From Muscardinus avellanarius (taxonomy: Eukaryota > Chordata > Mammalia > Rodentia > Gliridae): a stretch of 64,000 bases of DNA. The position numbers and the translations under genes are program-made. Below the pieces are notes generated by a model. It searched no databases. It was not told where the DNA came from and was given only the letters and a program-made list of their open reading frames with translations. The DNA lies in assembly GCA_963383645.1 (NCBI GenBank), contig OY726563.1:35122331-35186330 (forward strand). The letters run 5' to 3'. Positions 1 to 10,790 of this stretch are shown piece by piece; within the stretch, counting starts at the first letter, position 1, and each line of letters begins with the position of its first letter.

Positions 1-110
1 TCTGCTCCCAGCCGCGACCAAGTCGCGACGGGGGCCGCGGACCGAAGGTCCACGACCGCACGCACGGTGTTCCGCGAGATGCTCGGAACTCCAGCCGCTT
101 TTCCCTTTCT
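1..110. promoter_or_regulatory. CpG-dense edge, possible CpG-island shore
   Basis: About 16 CpG dinucleotides fall in the first ~100 bases, far denser than anywhere else except the L1 5' UTRs and the ERV2 LTR. Scattered CpGs continue to about 440. This is typical of the flank of an unmethylated promoter island, but the window starts inside it. No TATA box, exon or start codon can be assigned. A gene to the left, or one beginning here, is an inference only. Confidence 0.4.
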
Positions 111-2071
111 TTTGTAATCTCAGGAATCCTTACCCAGTTTTTGCTGGAAAAGAAGGCAGAGAAAGGGTGCTAATGAATGGAAAAGCAAGAAAAGATAGGG
201 AGAGAGGATGACACTCAAGACTGTGCCTGGCAGCGGATGCTTGCAGTGCCACCCCGTCATTCCTTAATGAAGATGAGGGCTGGGGGAGGGGTCGTCCAAG
301 AAAAGCACCAAAGAAAAACTGTCTAGGAAGGTGTGCGGCCAACGGTAATCCGGAGAGACAGCTTTTGCCGCGTTCGGCCCCAAACTCAACAAATATTGAT
401 GCGCCTTCTGTCTATCCCCACTGTAGAGCAAGCGATCGGGACGGCAGTGACAAAACGAGACTTGAAGCCCCTTTGTACACTGTCCCCAAGTCCCCAGCAC
501 CTACTCTTGTGTCCCCACTCCCTGGGAATGTTAGACTGTCAGGATGAAAATTCAACTAGAGAGAGTAGACGCTCTGGGTCAGCCAGGGAGTGAGGTTGCG
601 GGTGTTGCCGTTGTGCTAGGTTGTATTCAATATGAAGATTTCTGTTCAACTGAGCATGTGCGGAATGAGCCAACGCCATCAGACAGGTACATGCCTCAGT
701 TGAAGACTACTAAAAAAGTCGTTGTTCCTCTGCACGGCAGAAGTGTCCAATTAGTTCATAAGTCAGCTCCCAGAAATCATCTGGTAAAATTCTCAGTGCA
801 GTCATTTTTCTTAAAAAAAATAGTATTTGCCAAAGTGGAGGGGGCTGGGTGGAGACTTACAGCCTATTTTCTCTTCAGAAATGTTCCCTGAAAAACCCTT
901 GACCACTCCCTCAAGAGGCTGAGAGATTCGTTAAGGATTTGAATAGTAAACCTTTCTTTAAAAATGCATATCAGAGGGAAAATATAATTGCACAAGGTTT
1001 TCCTCCTTTCCCTAAGAGCATTTGCATTCTGCAGAGAAAGGGGCTTCAGAGCCTGAGAAACATTTTTTTTTCCTTTGAGGATCCAACAGTTCCAAATAAC
1101 TGACCCCAGGATGGCATGTCCACCTGACACCAAATAAATAAGGCATCAGTCCCTTCTGCCCAGAGGTGCAAAGTGACCCTCACAGGTCACCTTGTCAGCT
1201 TCACTTCCTTTTCCCAATCCAAGTCCGAGCTATGCCAAGGGTTGTCTACTTCATGTTGGGGTTTGTCTTTCTTTCACAGGAACCTATGCCCAGAGGTAGA
1301 CCAGGACAATTATAAAGTAAAGCAGAAAAGAAGGTAGTGGTGAAAAACCTAAAGGTGACTGCAGAGATAGATATGCTCTCTGCTCGTGGAATCACAGCTT
1401 ATTTTGATCTGGAAAGAGCCTTAAGGTTCAGCTAGTCCAACTTCCTCCTGTCCTAATGTGAGGGATATGGTGGTAGCTCTTCCAAGAGCCATCTCACTCC
1501 TCCAGTATTGGTTAGCAGCTCTAGGTTGGATGTGGGAGCATCTTAGCTAGAGAGGTGGACACTGATTCATTAATCTAATAAATGCAGCGAAGTGTGAAAA
1601 TAACATGGTGCATCCATTAGGTAGTGTTCAGATGTGACTAACTGAATATTCACCTATTAGTAATTTAAACAAATGGGGGTGGTGTCTTTCTCATGTAGCC
1701 AGGAGTCTGGAGGTGAATGGTTACTGACATTGGATCAGCTACTCAACAGTGTCATCAGTGACCTAGGTCTGTTCTTTCCACTCTGCCATCCTTGATAGGT
1801 GATAGCCTCAGGCTTGCACTTCATCATCACAAGATGGCTGCCATAATTTCAAACATCAAAGGCAAGAAGTCAGTGAGGACAGGTGAGGCCTTCTCACCCC
1901 CTCTCTCATCTATTAGAGAAAGAAAATATATTTTTCCATCTCACTGTCCAGGCTAGAGTCACAGGGTGACTCATTTGCAAAGGAAGCCAGGGACTCTGGT
2001 ATTTGACTTTTCCAAGAGAGAAGTAGATGGAGGATGGGCTTCAGCAGCCTACGGGCAATATTCCTAATATT
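111..2071. other. Unique sequence, no gene recognised
   Basis: No SINE, LINE or LTR signature is evident. ORFs here are short, lack any family resemblance and show no convincing splice context. It could contain non-coding exons linked to the CpG-rich edge, but nothing in the sequence demonstrates that. Confidence 0.5.
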
Positions 2072-2089
2072 AGAAAACTAGCCAATGGA

Positions 2090-2293
2090 GCCGGGTGTGG
2101 TGGCACATGCTGGTAATCCCAGTACTTCGGAGGCTGAGACAGGAGGATCGCAGTTCTCAGACAGCCTCAGCTACTTAGTGAGGCCCTCTGCAACTCAGTG
2201 AGACTTGGTTTCAAAATAAAGAATAAAAAATAGGGCAGGGGCTGGGTTCCATCCCCAGACCCGCAAAAAAAAAAAAAAGAAAAGAAAAGAAAA
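2090..2293 (+). mobile_element. B1-dID SINE, cagacccgc-tail subtype
   Basis: Sense copy of the dominant SINE of the window. The left B1-like monomer begins gccgggtgtggtggc. The right ID-like part ends in ccagacccgc, followed by an A-rich tail. A perfect 14-bp target-site duplication, agaaaactagccaa, flanks it at 2072-2085 and 2294-2307, so this is an undisturbed insertion. Confidence 0.95.
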
Positions 2294-2335
2294 AGAAAAC
2301 TAGCCAACGATGCAATTATATATCTTCATTCTAAT

Positions 2336-2813
2336 TGTTATGGTTTGGGTCTGGAATGTCCCCCAAAGTGTCACGTGTCCCTAGTGCACCAATGTCCAGA
2401 GGTGGGGCTTTTAGGCAATGATTGAATCTTGAGAGCTATGACCTCATCAGAGGATTAATACATTAAATGGATTAGTTCACTGATAGCTGAATGGAATGGA
2501 ATATTGTGAGGTGGATCCTAGTTGAAGGAAGTAGGTCACTGGGAGTGTGTCCTAGAATAGTGCATTGTGTTCCTAGCATTCACTCATTCATTCATTCTCT
2601 CTCTCTCCTTCCCTTTCTTCCTCATTCTTTCCTTCCCTCCCTCTCCTACTTAGCTGCAGCTTTCCTCAGCCACACATTTCTACCATGATGTTTCTGCTCT
2701 GGAGCCCTTGGACCATGGAGTGAATCCTATGAAGCAATGAGCCAAAAATCAATCTTTCCTCTTCTAAGTTGTTCTTGAAGGTATTTTGGTCACAGAAATG
2801 AAAAACTAACACA
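2336..2813 (+). mobile_element. MaLR-type solo LTR (ORR1/MLT1-like)
   Basis: The LTR starts tgttatggtttggg and ends with the conserved block around gtattttggtcacag and aactaacaca. This layout is known from ERVL-MaLR LTRs. A CT-rich tract at 2597-2645 sits where these LTRs normally carry one. No internal viral sequence is present and no clear 5-bp duplication was found. Confidence 0.75.
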
Positions 2814-3289
2814 TTCATATAGATATAACTAACAGACCTTAAACACATCCGGAAAAATCTACAAATCCACAAGGGTGGAGTTGGTGCTGCACAAGTTTGG
2901 TTCCCAGATGTCAGTGGGTACAAATATTAAGTGACTTTGATGTGTTAGACTTCCTAGCAATTGCATTAGATGTTCTCAGGTTACTAGGCTCCCACATATT
3001 TCAGCATGACATAGATATGGAGAGGGAAAATGCTCCAGAGAAATATTAGCATGAGGGCCACACAGAGGCTAGTGTAGCACAGGGCTAATTTAGGCAATTT
3101 AGAGTTCAGCCTCACTCTGTAATATGATTGTTTAAGCATATAAATTATTACTGAATTAATGAATACAATTAAGACTGACACTGCTCTCAAATGGAAACAA
3201 GGCATTCTAAGCTCAAATGAAAGACACTATCCATCTCTCAGAAAAATAGCTACATTTATTACACATAGACTCTGAAGCCATGTTGCAAG

Positions 3290-3730
3290 TTCTTTATTTC
3301 TTATTCATTCAATGGATATTTACACTAGCCACCCCAGCTATAGTCACAAACAAGGCAGGCATGGTCCCTGCCCTCTCTGAGCCTTATTGTAAAAGGAAAC
3401 AGGATTGAGCAAGTAATTACAATGAAGAGTAATGGTTATTAGGGTTTGGAAAGATTGGAGGAGCAAATAATGGGAGAACATATGGGTCAAGGAAGGACCA
3501 ACTGGAGGCATGTTTATTACACAAAGACTGAAAAAATGTAGAAATTAGCCAGGTGAGAGGAGTGGGGGGCTCTGGTTATAGGTAGAGAAAACAGCACTTG
3601 TGAGCTCTTGGAGGTCAGCAAGAACATACTCTTTTGGAAGAAGAACATGCTCTTTTAGAGACTTAGGTCATGCTGGGATCATAGAATATAGGAAGAAGGA
3701 AGCCAGAAGGGGTTCAAGAACTAGGCAGGC
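3290..3730 (-). mobile_element. L2 LINE 3' remnant
   Basis: The antisense L2 3'-end signature (tcattcaatggatatttac followed by a ccctgccctctctgagcc block) is recognisable but very diverged. Downstream text on the same strand matches the L2 order loosely. It is non-coding. Confidence 0.55.
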
Positions 3731-3775
3731 CAGATAGTAAAATACATCAATTGCCACGTTAGAGTTCTCCTGCTA

Positions 3776-3967
3776 TGCTGTACATGGCAGCACATACCTG
3801 CTATCCTGTTACTTGGGAGGCTGAGAAAGGAGGATTGCAGATTCCAGGACAACTTACTGAGGTCCTCAGCAATTTAGTGAGACCCTGTTTCAAATAAAAT
3901 AGGGCTGTAGGTATATCTCAGAGGCAAAATTCCCCTAGGTTAAATCCACAGTATCATCAAAAAAATG
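3776..3967 (+). mobile_element. B1-dID SINE, old copy
   Basis: A diverged sense copy: the left monomer shows acttgggaggctgag and the right part shows gggctgtaggtatatctcag, ending in a short A tail. CpG sites are largely lost, consistent with age. Confidence 0.85.
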
Positions 3968-4136
3968 TGTGCTCATTGAAAGAATTTGAATTTCAGTGGC
4001 ACTGAAGTCTTATGTGTAAGACTGGGCCCCCACAACCCCATGCATGAACAGAATTCGACTCTGAAGTAATTCACTGTCCTTTCTGTTACTTTTAAAAACA
4101 CAGCTACCCTTGTAGTAAATATGAAATCCTTTAGGT

Positions 4137-4174
4137 GATTTCAGCAGACACTATAGTTAGTGTCTGCTGAAATC
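4137..4174. repeat. Perfect 17-bp inverted repeat, 4-nt loop
   Basis: The arm gatttcagcagacacta at 4137-4153 is exactly complementary to 4158-4174, with tagt between them. It could form a hairpin as DNA or RNA. It abuts the LTR-like block that follows. Confidence 0.9.
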
Positions 4175-4632
4175 CAAATCCCCTCGTATCCCTTTTATGC
4201 TTCTGTGTGTGCTGCCCCAGCTGCAGCATACTTCCTCTTCCAAAGTCCATGCCTAGGACTTCAGAGTACTACCCAAGAACTACCAGAATCATTTTGCAAC
4301 ATGGAAGTGCCTGGAAGTTTTGGTTGTCCCCCAGCCTGCCCCCACCCCTGCCATCTGGCCTTTAACTATTGGCCACTAGGTGATCATGTGGGGATGTGGA
4401 AGGCCAGCTGCATTGATTAGGGAAGAGGGGAGAACTCCTAACACTCCAGAGCTCCCCATGGGATCTGGCTGAAGCTACCTCTTGCAGGACTTTGTCTGAA
4501 ATGACACCCTTGCTTGGCTCCCTCGCCTTCCCTTTACTACTTCTCTCTTTCTGTAATGGGATTCTCCCAGCAGCATTTCCTTAATAAACCACTTGCTTAT
4601 GAATCCCTGTGGGGGAACCCAACCCAAGACAG
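4158..4632 (+). mobile_element. LTR-like block (ancient ERV, family not named)
   Basis: The 3' end has an AATAAA signal near 4582, followed by acttgcttatgaatccctg and ending aacccaacccaagaca. This arrangement resembles old ERVL-type LTR ends in mammals. The left boundary and family are uncertain, and the open reading frame inside it is not thought to be a gene. Confidence 0.4.
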
Positions 4633-4633
4633 T

Positions 4634-4822
4634 AGTGTTTCTCAAACTCACAACTGCTTTTTAAATCACCTGGGAGAGGATGAAAAATGTTTAAAATATT
4701 GATTCCTAGCCCCCCCCCAAGACCTACTGGATAAGAACCTGCTGGCACATATCATAGGAATATGGATGTTTATAAGCTCCCCCAGTGGGCTAAAATTTAA
4801 CAACTAAAAATTAAGAACCATT
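4634..4822 (+). mobile_element. MER5-like hAT (Charlie) MITE
   Basis: It begins agtgtttctcaaact and ends ttaagaaccattatc, matching the inverted ends of MER5-type hAT elements, with an aaatcacctgggag core in between. It is non-autonomous and encodes nothing. Confidence 0.7.
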
Positions 4823-5845
4823 ATCCTTACACTGGCCACTGAACAGCTCTTTGGAGGAAAAAAAAAAGACCCAGGCGGACTTCCCCAGTAGGGTGGAGAA
4901 TCGGTAAGAAATGCAAAAGAACACTCCAGCGAGCAGAAGACATGAATACAAATGTGGTTTCTACCCAGTTTCTTCAGGTACTACTCCTATAAACTCTGTC
5001 TAAAGACTCATTTTGCCCTTCTTCTTTTAACATCAATAAACAAGTTACTGGAAATATTTTTTGACAGTGGAAATAATATTGCCTTTGGAAATAGCAGTGT
5101 CATTATACACAGAACATGCTGTAGCTTAAGAATGAACCAAAATATAGCAATGAACTGAGCGGCTTCTGATCACAAGTGATCCTGGACTCCTGAAGACTCA
5201 ATACGGTACTGCATGCCAATGAGGATTGCATTAATCAGAATTAGTTTGGTTATAAGTAGCAGAAAACTCAAACCATCTTTAAAAATGCTAATATATTGGC
5301 TCACATAATTGAAAAGTGGATATGTATATTAGCATCAGGTGAGGCTTGATCCAGGATTCAAGCGATGTCACTGATCATCCACTCTCTCTCCCAGTCTCAT
5401 CATGATGCGGTCTGTGGTATTGGCATCATCCTCAGGTTCCACAAGCCCGTCACCAGAGCTTCAGGTTTTCACTTCAAGACAGTGAAATAGCTGCCACTGT
5501 TGCTGAGAAAGGGTCTTATCCAGTGGGTCTTGTCCATGCTGTATGATTTATTCTTTCATTTGTCTCACATTAGCACACACAGTTATTCGTGAACCAATCA
5601 CTGTAGCCCTGGAATGAGCATCTGAATAACTTAACCAACCAGGGCCCACCCGAGAAGCTGGTTGTGAGACTAGAGACAGGAAAAAATGTACGAAGGAAAA
5701 TTACGACACTTTTAGCAGAAGGGCAGAAAGAATGGTGGAAAGACTCCCCGTTCTAGCCACTCTGACACTCACATTGGCTGTGTATGGGCACTCTGCTTCC
5801 TTCTCCAGTTCCACTCATTGCTGCACTCTATCAATTCTTCTTTCA
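4823..5845. other. No gene; possibly ancient repeat in 5215-5690
   Basis: There are no recognisable exons. Segment 5215-5690 (ggttataagtagcagaaaac onward) reads like an old interspersed element, but I cannot assign a family. The rest appears unique. Confidence 0.4.
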
Positions 5846-5851
5846 GAATTT

Positions 5852-6032
5852 TTTTTTGGTGGTACTGGGGTTCCTGGAAGCCCTTCTACCTCCGGGCTAC
5901 GCTCCCAGATCTATTTTATATTTTTGAAACAGGGTCTCTTACAAGCCAGCGCGGCTGGCTTCGAACCTGTGCGATCCTCCTGTCTCCGCCTCCCAAGCGC
6001 GGGGATTACAAGCGTGTGCCACCACGCCCGGC
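5852..6032 (-). mobile_element. B1-dID SINE, short-left-arm subtype, young
   Basis: The antisense copy retains a CpG-rich B box (ggcttcgaacctgtgcg) and the subtype marks ttcctggaagcccttctacc and aagccagcgcggctggc. The tcagcaacttagtgag repeat usual in the left arm is missing. An 11-bp duplication, tttcagaattt, lies at 5841-5851 and 6033-6043. Confidence 0.95.
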
Positions 6033-6050
6033 TTTCAGAATTTCATTTAA

Positions 6051-6312
6051 GCCAGGCATGCTAGTGCACATTTATAATCCCAGTTTAAGTGTGAGACAGG
6101 AGGATCACAGGTTTGAGAACAGCCTCAGCATTTTAGCAAGGCCCTCCACAACTTAGCAAAACCATGTTTCAACATAAAAAATAAAATAGGGCTGAGGATC
6201 TAACTCAGAGGTAGAATGCACCTGAGTTCAATCCCCAGTACCATGCCGAAGAAGAGGGAGCAGGAGAAAGGGGGGAGGAAGAGAAGGAGGAGGAAGAGGA
6301 AGAAGAGAGAAG
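6051..6312 (+). mobile_element. B1-dID SINE with purine-rich tail
   Basis: The sense copy starts gccaggcatgctagtgc. The ID-like half ends agtaccatg at about 6245, and the tail has degenerated into a GGAGAA/GAAGAG tract to about 6312. Confidence 0.9.
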
Positions 6313-6510
6313 TATTTCACTTAGATACCCCTTTTCTTCAGTCTCTACATCAACCTCACTCTCCCATCAGCCCATACTTAGACGCTGCCCCACTTTATTC
6401 ACTGGTGTCTGTCCCCAATTGCTTGACCTTTCCTGCTCACCCTGGGGTACCAATATTGTTGGCCAATTTTGTAGACAATATCAGGGTTAAAGAGGTATCA
6501 AAGAGAGCAG

Positions 6511-6696
6511 AAAGTCAGGTGTGGTAGCACACGCCTATAATTTCAGTATTTCGGAGGCTGAGATGGGAGGATGGCAGGTTTGAATTCAACTTCAGCAACT
6601 TAGTGAAATTCCCTGCAACTTAATGAGACTCTGTCTCAAAATAAAAATAAAATGGGGCTGGGGTGTAGCTTGGAGGTAGAATACCCCAGTGTCACA

Positions 6697-6698
<2 letters not shown>
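6511..6698 (+). mobile_element. B1-dID SINE
   Basis: The sense copy starts gtcaggtgtggtagcac and ends at a cagtgtcacacc motif. Its 3' end passes directly into a GA microsatellite, so the A tail has been replaced by simple repeat. Confidence 0.9.
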
Positions 6699-6699
<1 letters not shown>

Positions 6700-6756
<57 letters not shown>

Positions 6757-6883
6757 GAGAGGAGAGGAGAGGAGAGGAGAGGAGAGGAGAGGAGAGGAGA
6801 GGAGAGGAGAGGAGAGGAGAGGAGAGGAGAGGGAAAGAGAGGAGAGGAGAGGAGAGGAGAGGAAAGGGAAAGAGAGGAGAGGG
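6700..6883. repeat. (GA)n followed by (GGAGA)n
   Basis: About 50 bases of pure GA are followed by about 130 bases of the pentamer ggaga, with a few ggaaag interruptions near the right end. ORFs across it on both strands are artefacts of composition. Confidence 0.98.
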
Positions 6884-7765
6884 ACCAGGGACAGACAAAA
6901 TGGCCATTGGATTTCTAATAATTGAAAACAGTTCTATTTGTCATCTTTTGTGTGGCGAAACCAATGAAAAGCTCACATAGCAATGGAATTTTTCCGTCTG
7001 CTTAGCTATGAGAGATTTCAAAGGCGCATGAGAGGAATTAAATGCCCTCCGTCATTTCTTTTGTCTATTTCCTAATGTTTTCTTGCACGTTGCTGTTGCA
7101 CTGTGGCATTACATGGCAAAAACGCATGATGAGCTGCCTTGTGTTCCCTGGGTGACCTGGATCGAGTTCAGCCCTAAGTCGCTAAGTGTCAGGTAAGTCA
7201 CCGGAGCTTCTATAGAAAGAAGTATAATTTACTTATGCTAAGTGCACTGTGGAAAAGGTCAAGTGATTAATAAGTCACCAATATGAAATACAAGGCTATC
7301 AACGCTGGAGAATGTAGCCATTTACCTTCCACGAGGCTGGGAGAAGCAGAATCTTTCTGGGGCCTTTTCTGGTGGTCGCTCCCTGAGTTATATCCTCATC
7401 ACAACTTTCTCATGAAATGACACCTTTTTATTCTCAAGGGAGGCTCTTTTCCTAAAAGTGGTTTATTCTCACCATGCTGATCTATAGCGTCAGGATCCAC
7501 ACTAATAAGATGTTTCCATGTTGGTCAAGGGAAAAGAGACACAGACTGGTTGTGGTAATTCTTGGGTCTGATAGGAATTCTTCAGCGACATTTTGCCTTA
7601 AGTGTCCTAATCAAATATTTCCCATTCAGGCTTATTTACTCTTGTTATGGCTTTTAAATTGTCTTGTAAATGGAGACAATAGTTAGGAAAGGAACCTTTT
7701 TAAAGACAAGAGCAAAAACAAACTAAGGGGGGAAAGAGAGATTCTAATGATCTGTAAAAAAACAA
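6884..7765. other. Unique sequence, no gene recognised
   Basis: No repeat family or coding signature was recognised. The small ORFs have no family resemblance. Confidence 0.5.
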
Positions 7766-7767
7766 CT

Positions 7768-7935
7768 GAAGGTCCATTTATTGAGGGCTTATTACCAATG
7801 CCAGACACTAGGCAAAGACATTACAGATGCGTCATTCAATCTATACAACAACCTAGATACGATTGCCTTCTTCTTCTAGATGAGAAAACTGAAATTTGGA
7901 GGAGGGGAGGAATATGCCAACAATCGTACAGTTAG
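7768..7935 (-). mobile_element. MIR-family SINE remnant
   Basis: The antisense MIR order is recognisable: tttattgagggcttatt, a ccagacactagg block, agatgagaaaactgaa, and a truncated tail. It is an old element and non-coding. Confidence 0.6.
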
Positions 7936-7936
7936 A

Positions 7937-8218
7937 AATGGGCATGGTGGCCCACTCCTGTAATCTCAGTACTTGGGAGGCTGAGACAGGAGGATCACAG
8001 GTTAGAGGAAGCCTCAGCAAATAGCTAGGCCATCAGCCACTTAGTGTGACCCTATTTCAAGGTTGAAAAATAAAATAGGGCTGTTCGTGTTGGCTTGGAA
8101 GTAGAACATTTCTGGATTCAATACCCAGTACCACCAAAAAAAGAAGAAGAAGAAGAAGAAGAAGAAGAAGAAGAAGAAGAAGAAGAAGAAGAAGAAGAAG
8201 AAGAAGAAGAAGAAGAAG
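7937..8218 (+). mobile_element. B1-dID SINE plus (GAA)n tail
   Basis: The sense copy runs from gggcatggtggccc to acccagtacc at about 8130. Its tail is an ~80-bp GAA trinucleotide array (8139-8218), a long triplet tract that could be polymorphic. Confidence 0.92.
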
Positions 8219-8221
8219 CCA

Positions 8222-8341
8222 ATCAAACAGAGAGCTTCATGACACTGGATCTAATTATGATTTCTTAGATATGACACCAGGCACAGGCCACAAAAGGAAA
8301 AATAGATAAATTGGACTGAATAGAAATTTAAAACTTCTAGA
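8222..8341 (+). mobile_element. L1 ORF2 fragment
   Basis: About 120 bases match the sense L1 ORF2 3' region (gatttcttagatatgacacc, then aaaaatagataaattggac). It has no intact frame and is sandwiched between SINEs. Confidence 0.7.
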
Positions 8342-8482
8342 GCCCAGCGTGGTGGCACACACCCGTAATCTCAATACTTGGGAGGCTGAGACAGGAGGGT
8401 TGCAGTTTTGAGGATAGCCTCTGCAAGCAGTGAGACTCTCATCAACCTACTGAGACCCTGAGTTTAATCCCCAGTATCACTT
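8342..8482 (+). mobile_element. B1-dID SINE, deleted right part
   Basis: The left monomer (gcccagcgtggtggcacac) is complete. The junction then jumps to gagtttaatccccagtatcac, so most of the ID-like half is deleted. Confidence 0.85.
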
Positions 8483-8847
8483 TTTAATTTAAACTTTAAA
8501 TTGCAGTAAAACACATATAACAAAATTTACAAACTGAACCATTTTAAGAATAGTTCAGTAGTTGTAAAGCATATTCACATTGTTGTCAACCAGTCTCCAG
8601 ATCTATTTCATCTTGCAAAGCTGAAACTCCATATCCATTAAATAACAACCCTCCTTTCTTCCTCCCTGCAGATCCTAGCAACCACCATTCTATTTTCTGT
8701 TTCTATAAGTTTGTCTGCTTTTGATACTTCATATAAAGGAAATCATACAGTATTTGCATTTTTTGTATTTGAATTATTTCACTTACCATAAGGTCCTCAA
8801 GGTTCATCCATGTTGTAGCATGTGTCAAAATTTCCTTCTTTTTTTAA

Positions 8848-9105
8848 AAAATAAAATTATTTTATGGGTGCACTGTAATCATATATCATACTGAGGAACA
8901 GAGTGATGGGAACGTACGTGCACACGACCCTCAGCGTGTTTCCCTCCAGATCCCACCATACTCTCTCCCCTTCCCCATACATGTCATTAAGATTGGTATT
9001 GATACTTCCACATATGTACATAGCATTGTTTAAACTGTTAGCTTCATTGCATCTCTATCCCCGCCTCTCCGCCTCCTACATCCTCTCTATCACTCCACTG
9101 GAGTT
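8848..9105 (-). mobile_element. L1 3' UTR fragment (rodent L1)
   Basis: The antisense copy opens with a T/A-rich stretch and gggtgcactgtaatcat, the window's L1 3'-terminal signature. It then has a C-rich cctccagatcccacc block. It is a short 5'-truncated insertion inside the older L1. Confidence 0.65.
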
Positions 9106-9127
9106 TCTACCCTTTATTTTATTTTAT

Positions 9128-9322
9128 TTTTTTTGCGAGTCTGGAGATGGAACCCAGAGGCATTCAACCTCCGAGCTACACCCCCTGCCCTATTTTTTAT
9201 TCTTTATTTTGAAACAGCGTCTCACTGAGTTGCAGAGGGCCTCACTGAGTAGCTGAGGCTGTGATCCTCTGGTCTCAGCCTCCGGAATGCTGGGATTACA
9301 AGCGTGCGCCACCACGCCCAGC
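9128..9322 (-). mobile_element. B1-dID SINE, cagacccgc-tail subtype
   Basis: The antisense copy begins tttgcgagtctggagatgg and ends cgccaccacgcccagc. It has an imperfect duplication: gagtttctaccctt at 9101 onward and gagtctctacctt at 9326 onward. Confidence 0.93.
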
Positions 9323-9541
9323 TTTTGAGTCTCTACCTTTTAAGGGCTGACTACTATTCCCTCCCATGCAGAGCCACACTTTGCTTCATCTTTTAGTCTG
9401 CTGACGGACTTTTGGGTTGCTATCGCCTCTCACTAATTATGAATAATGCCGCTATCAATGTGAGTCTACAAATGTCTGAGATCTTTCAATTATTTTAGAT
9501 AAATACCAAGAAGTAGTATTGCTGGATCATATGGTAATTCT

Positions 9542-9545
<4 letters not shown>

Positions 9546-9597
<52 letters not shown>
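9546..9597. repeat. (GT)n microsatellite at a SINE tail
   Basis: About 52 bases of pure GT stand exactly where the poly(T) head of the adjoining antisense SINE would be. Confidence 0.98.
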
Positions 9598-9598
<1 letters not shown>

Positions 9599-10007
9599 TA
9601 CTGGAGGTTGATCCCAGATATAGTCTACCTCTGAGCTATACCCTAGACCTATTATTTATTTCTTTATTTTTGTGGTATCAAGGGCATTCTACCTCCGAGT
9701 TACACTCCCAGTCCTATTTTACTTTTTTACTTTGAAACGGGGTCTCACTAACTTTCAGAAAACTTCATTAAGTTGCTGAGGATGGTCTTAAACCTGCGAA
9801 CCTCCTGTCTTAGCCTCCCAAGTACTGGAATTACAGGTGTGAGCCACCACCATGTTCAGCTCATTATTAATTTAATAAAATTTTGAAACAGAGTCTTGCT
9901 AAGTTTCTAAAAGCCTTGATAAATTGCTGAAGCTGGCTTTGATTCTCTGATCCTGCTGTCTCAGCCTCCAAACTACTGTAAATTAGAGGTATAGGCAACC
10001 ATGGCCA
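9598..10007 (-). mobile_element. B1-dID SINE with a second SINE inside it
   Basis: The outer antisense copy occupies 9598-9655 and 9885-10007. An inner antisense copy fills about 9660-9860, starting tttttgtggtatcaaggg and ending at a caccaccatgttcagc motif. The outer element resumes at gaaacagagtcttgct, in the expected order. Confidence 0.82.
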
Positions 10008-10123
10008 ACCTATTTTTAATTTTTGGCTACACTATTTTATTTTCTTATTAATGGTACACAGGGGCTCCAACTTCTACATATCTCTACTCACACTTATTAT
10101 TTTTCTTTCTTTCCTTCTTCCTC

Positions 10124-10337
10124 CTTTTTTTTTAAATGGTTTTGAGTGTAAAACCCGGGGGCTTTTCTACCTCTGGGCTATATTCCCAGACCTATTTTCT
10201 ATTTTATTTGGAAACAGGGGCTCACTAAGTTGCTGAGAGCCTCACTAGGTAGCTGAGGCTGGCTTTGAACCTGTGCGATCCTCCTGTCTCAACCTCCCAA
10301 GTGCGGGGATTACAAGCGTGCGCCACCATGCCTGGCC
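10124..10337 (-). mobile_element. B1-dID SINE
   Basis: The antisense copy has the features ctacctctgggctatattcc and aacctgtgcgatcctcctg, with a CpG-bearing B box. It is inserted in the old antisense L1. Confidence 0.92.
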
Positions 10338-10462
10338 TCCCTTCTTTTATAGCAGCCAACCTAATAGGTATGAAGTGATATCTCATTCTGGTTTTGACTT
10401 GTATTTCCTTAATGATTAGTGACATTGAACATCTTTTTTTCATAAGATTTTTGGCCATCTAT

Positions 10463-10698
10463 CTCCTCCTCCTCCTCCTCCTCCTCCTCCTCCTCCTTTT
10501 TTGATAGCAGGGATTAAACTCAGGGACATTCTACTTCTGAGCAACATCCCCAGCCCTGCTTATATTTTGTTTTGAAATAGGGTCTTGCTAGGTTGCTGAG
10601 AGTCTAGCCAAGTTGCTGAGGCTTGTCTCGAACCTGCAATTCTCCTATCTCATTCTCCCAAGTACTGGGATTACAGGTGTGCACCACCACATCTGGCT
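10463..10698 (-). mobile_element. B1-dID SINE with (CTC)n tail
   Basis: A CTC trinucleotide array (10463-10497) replaces the poly(T). The antisense SINE body follows, from gatagcagggattaaactc to accaccacatctggct. Confidence 0.9.
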
Positions 10699-10790
10699 TC
10701 TTATGCCTATTTTTTAAAATAAGTGTTTCAGTTAGCTAAAATTTGAAAAAAAATTAAGTGTACTATTGAAACATGTAACTTCTTTAATCT

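Larger units (their letters stand above)
8483..10790 (-). mobile_element. Old L1 (L1M-type) 3' half, broken into pieces
   Basis: Segments 8483-8847, 9323-9545, 10008-10105, 10338-10464 and 10699-10790 read continuously as antisense L1 ORF2 and 3' UTR. Landmarks in order are caaggttcatccatgttg, tattgctggatcatatgg, then gtgatatctcattctgg. A younger L1 3' end, several SINEs and two microsatellites split the segments. No ORF survives. Confidence 0.8.

Noticed and set aside
4160..4420. An 86-codon ORF as a small gene
   Set aside because: It lies in an LTR-like block beside a hairpin and lacks a recognisable product.
6652..6925. Arg/Glu-rich ORFs
   Set aside because: They are translations of GA and GGAGA simple repeats on both strands.
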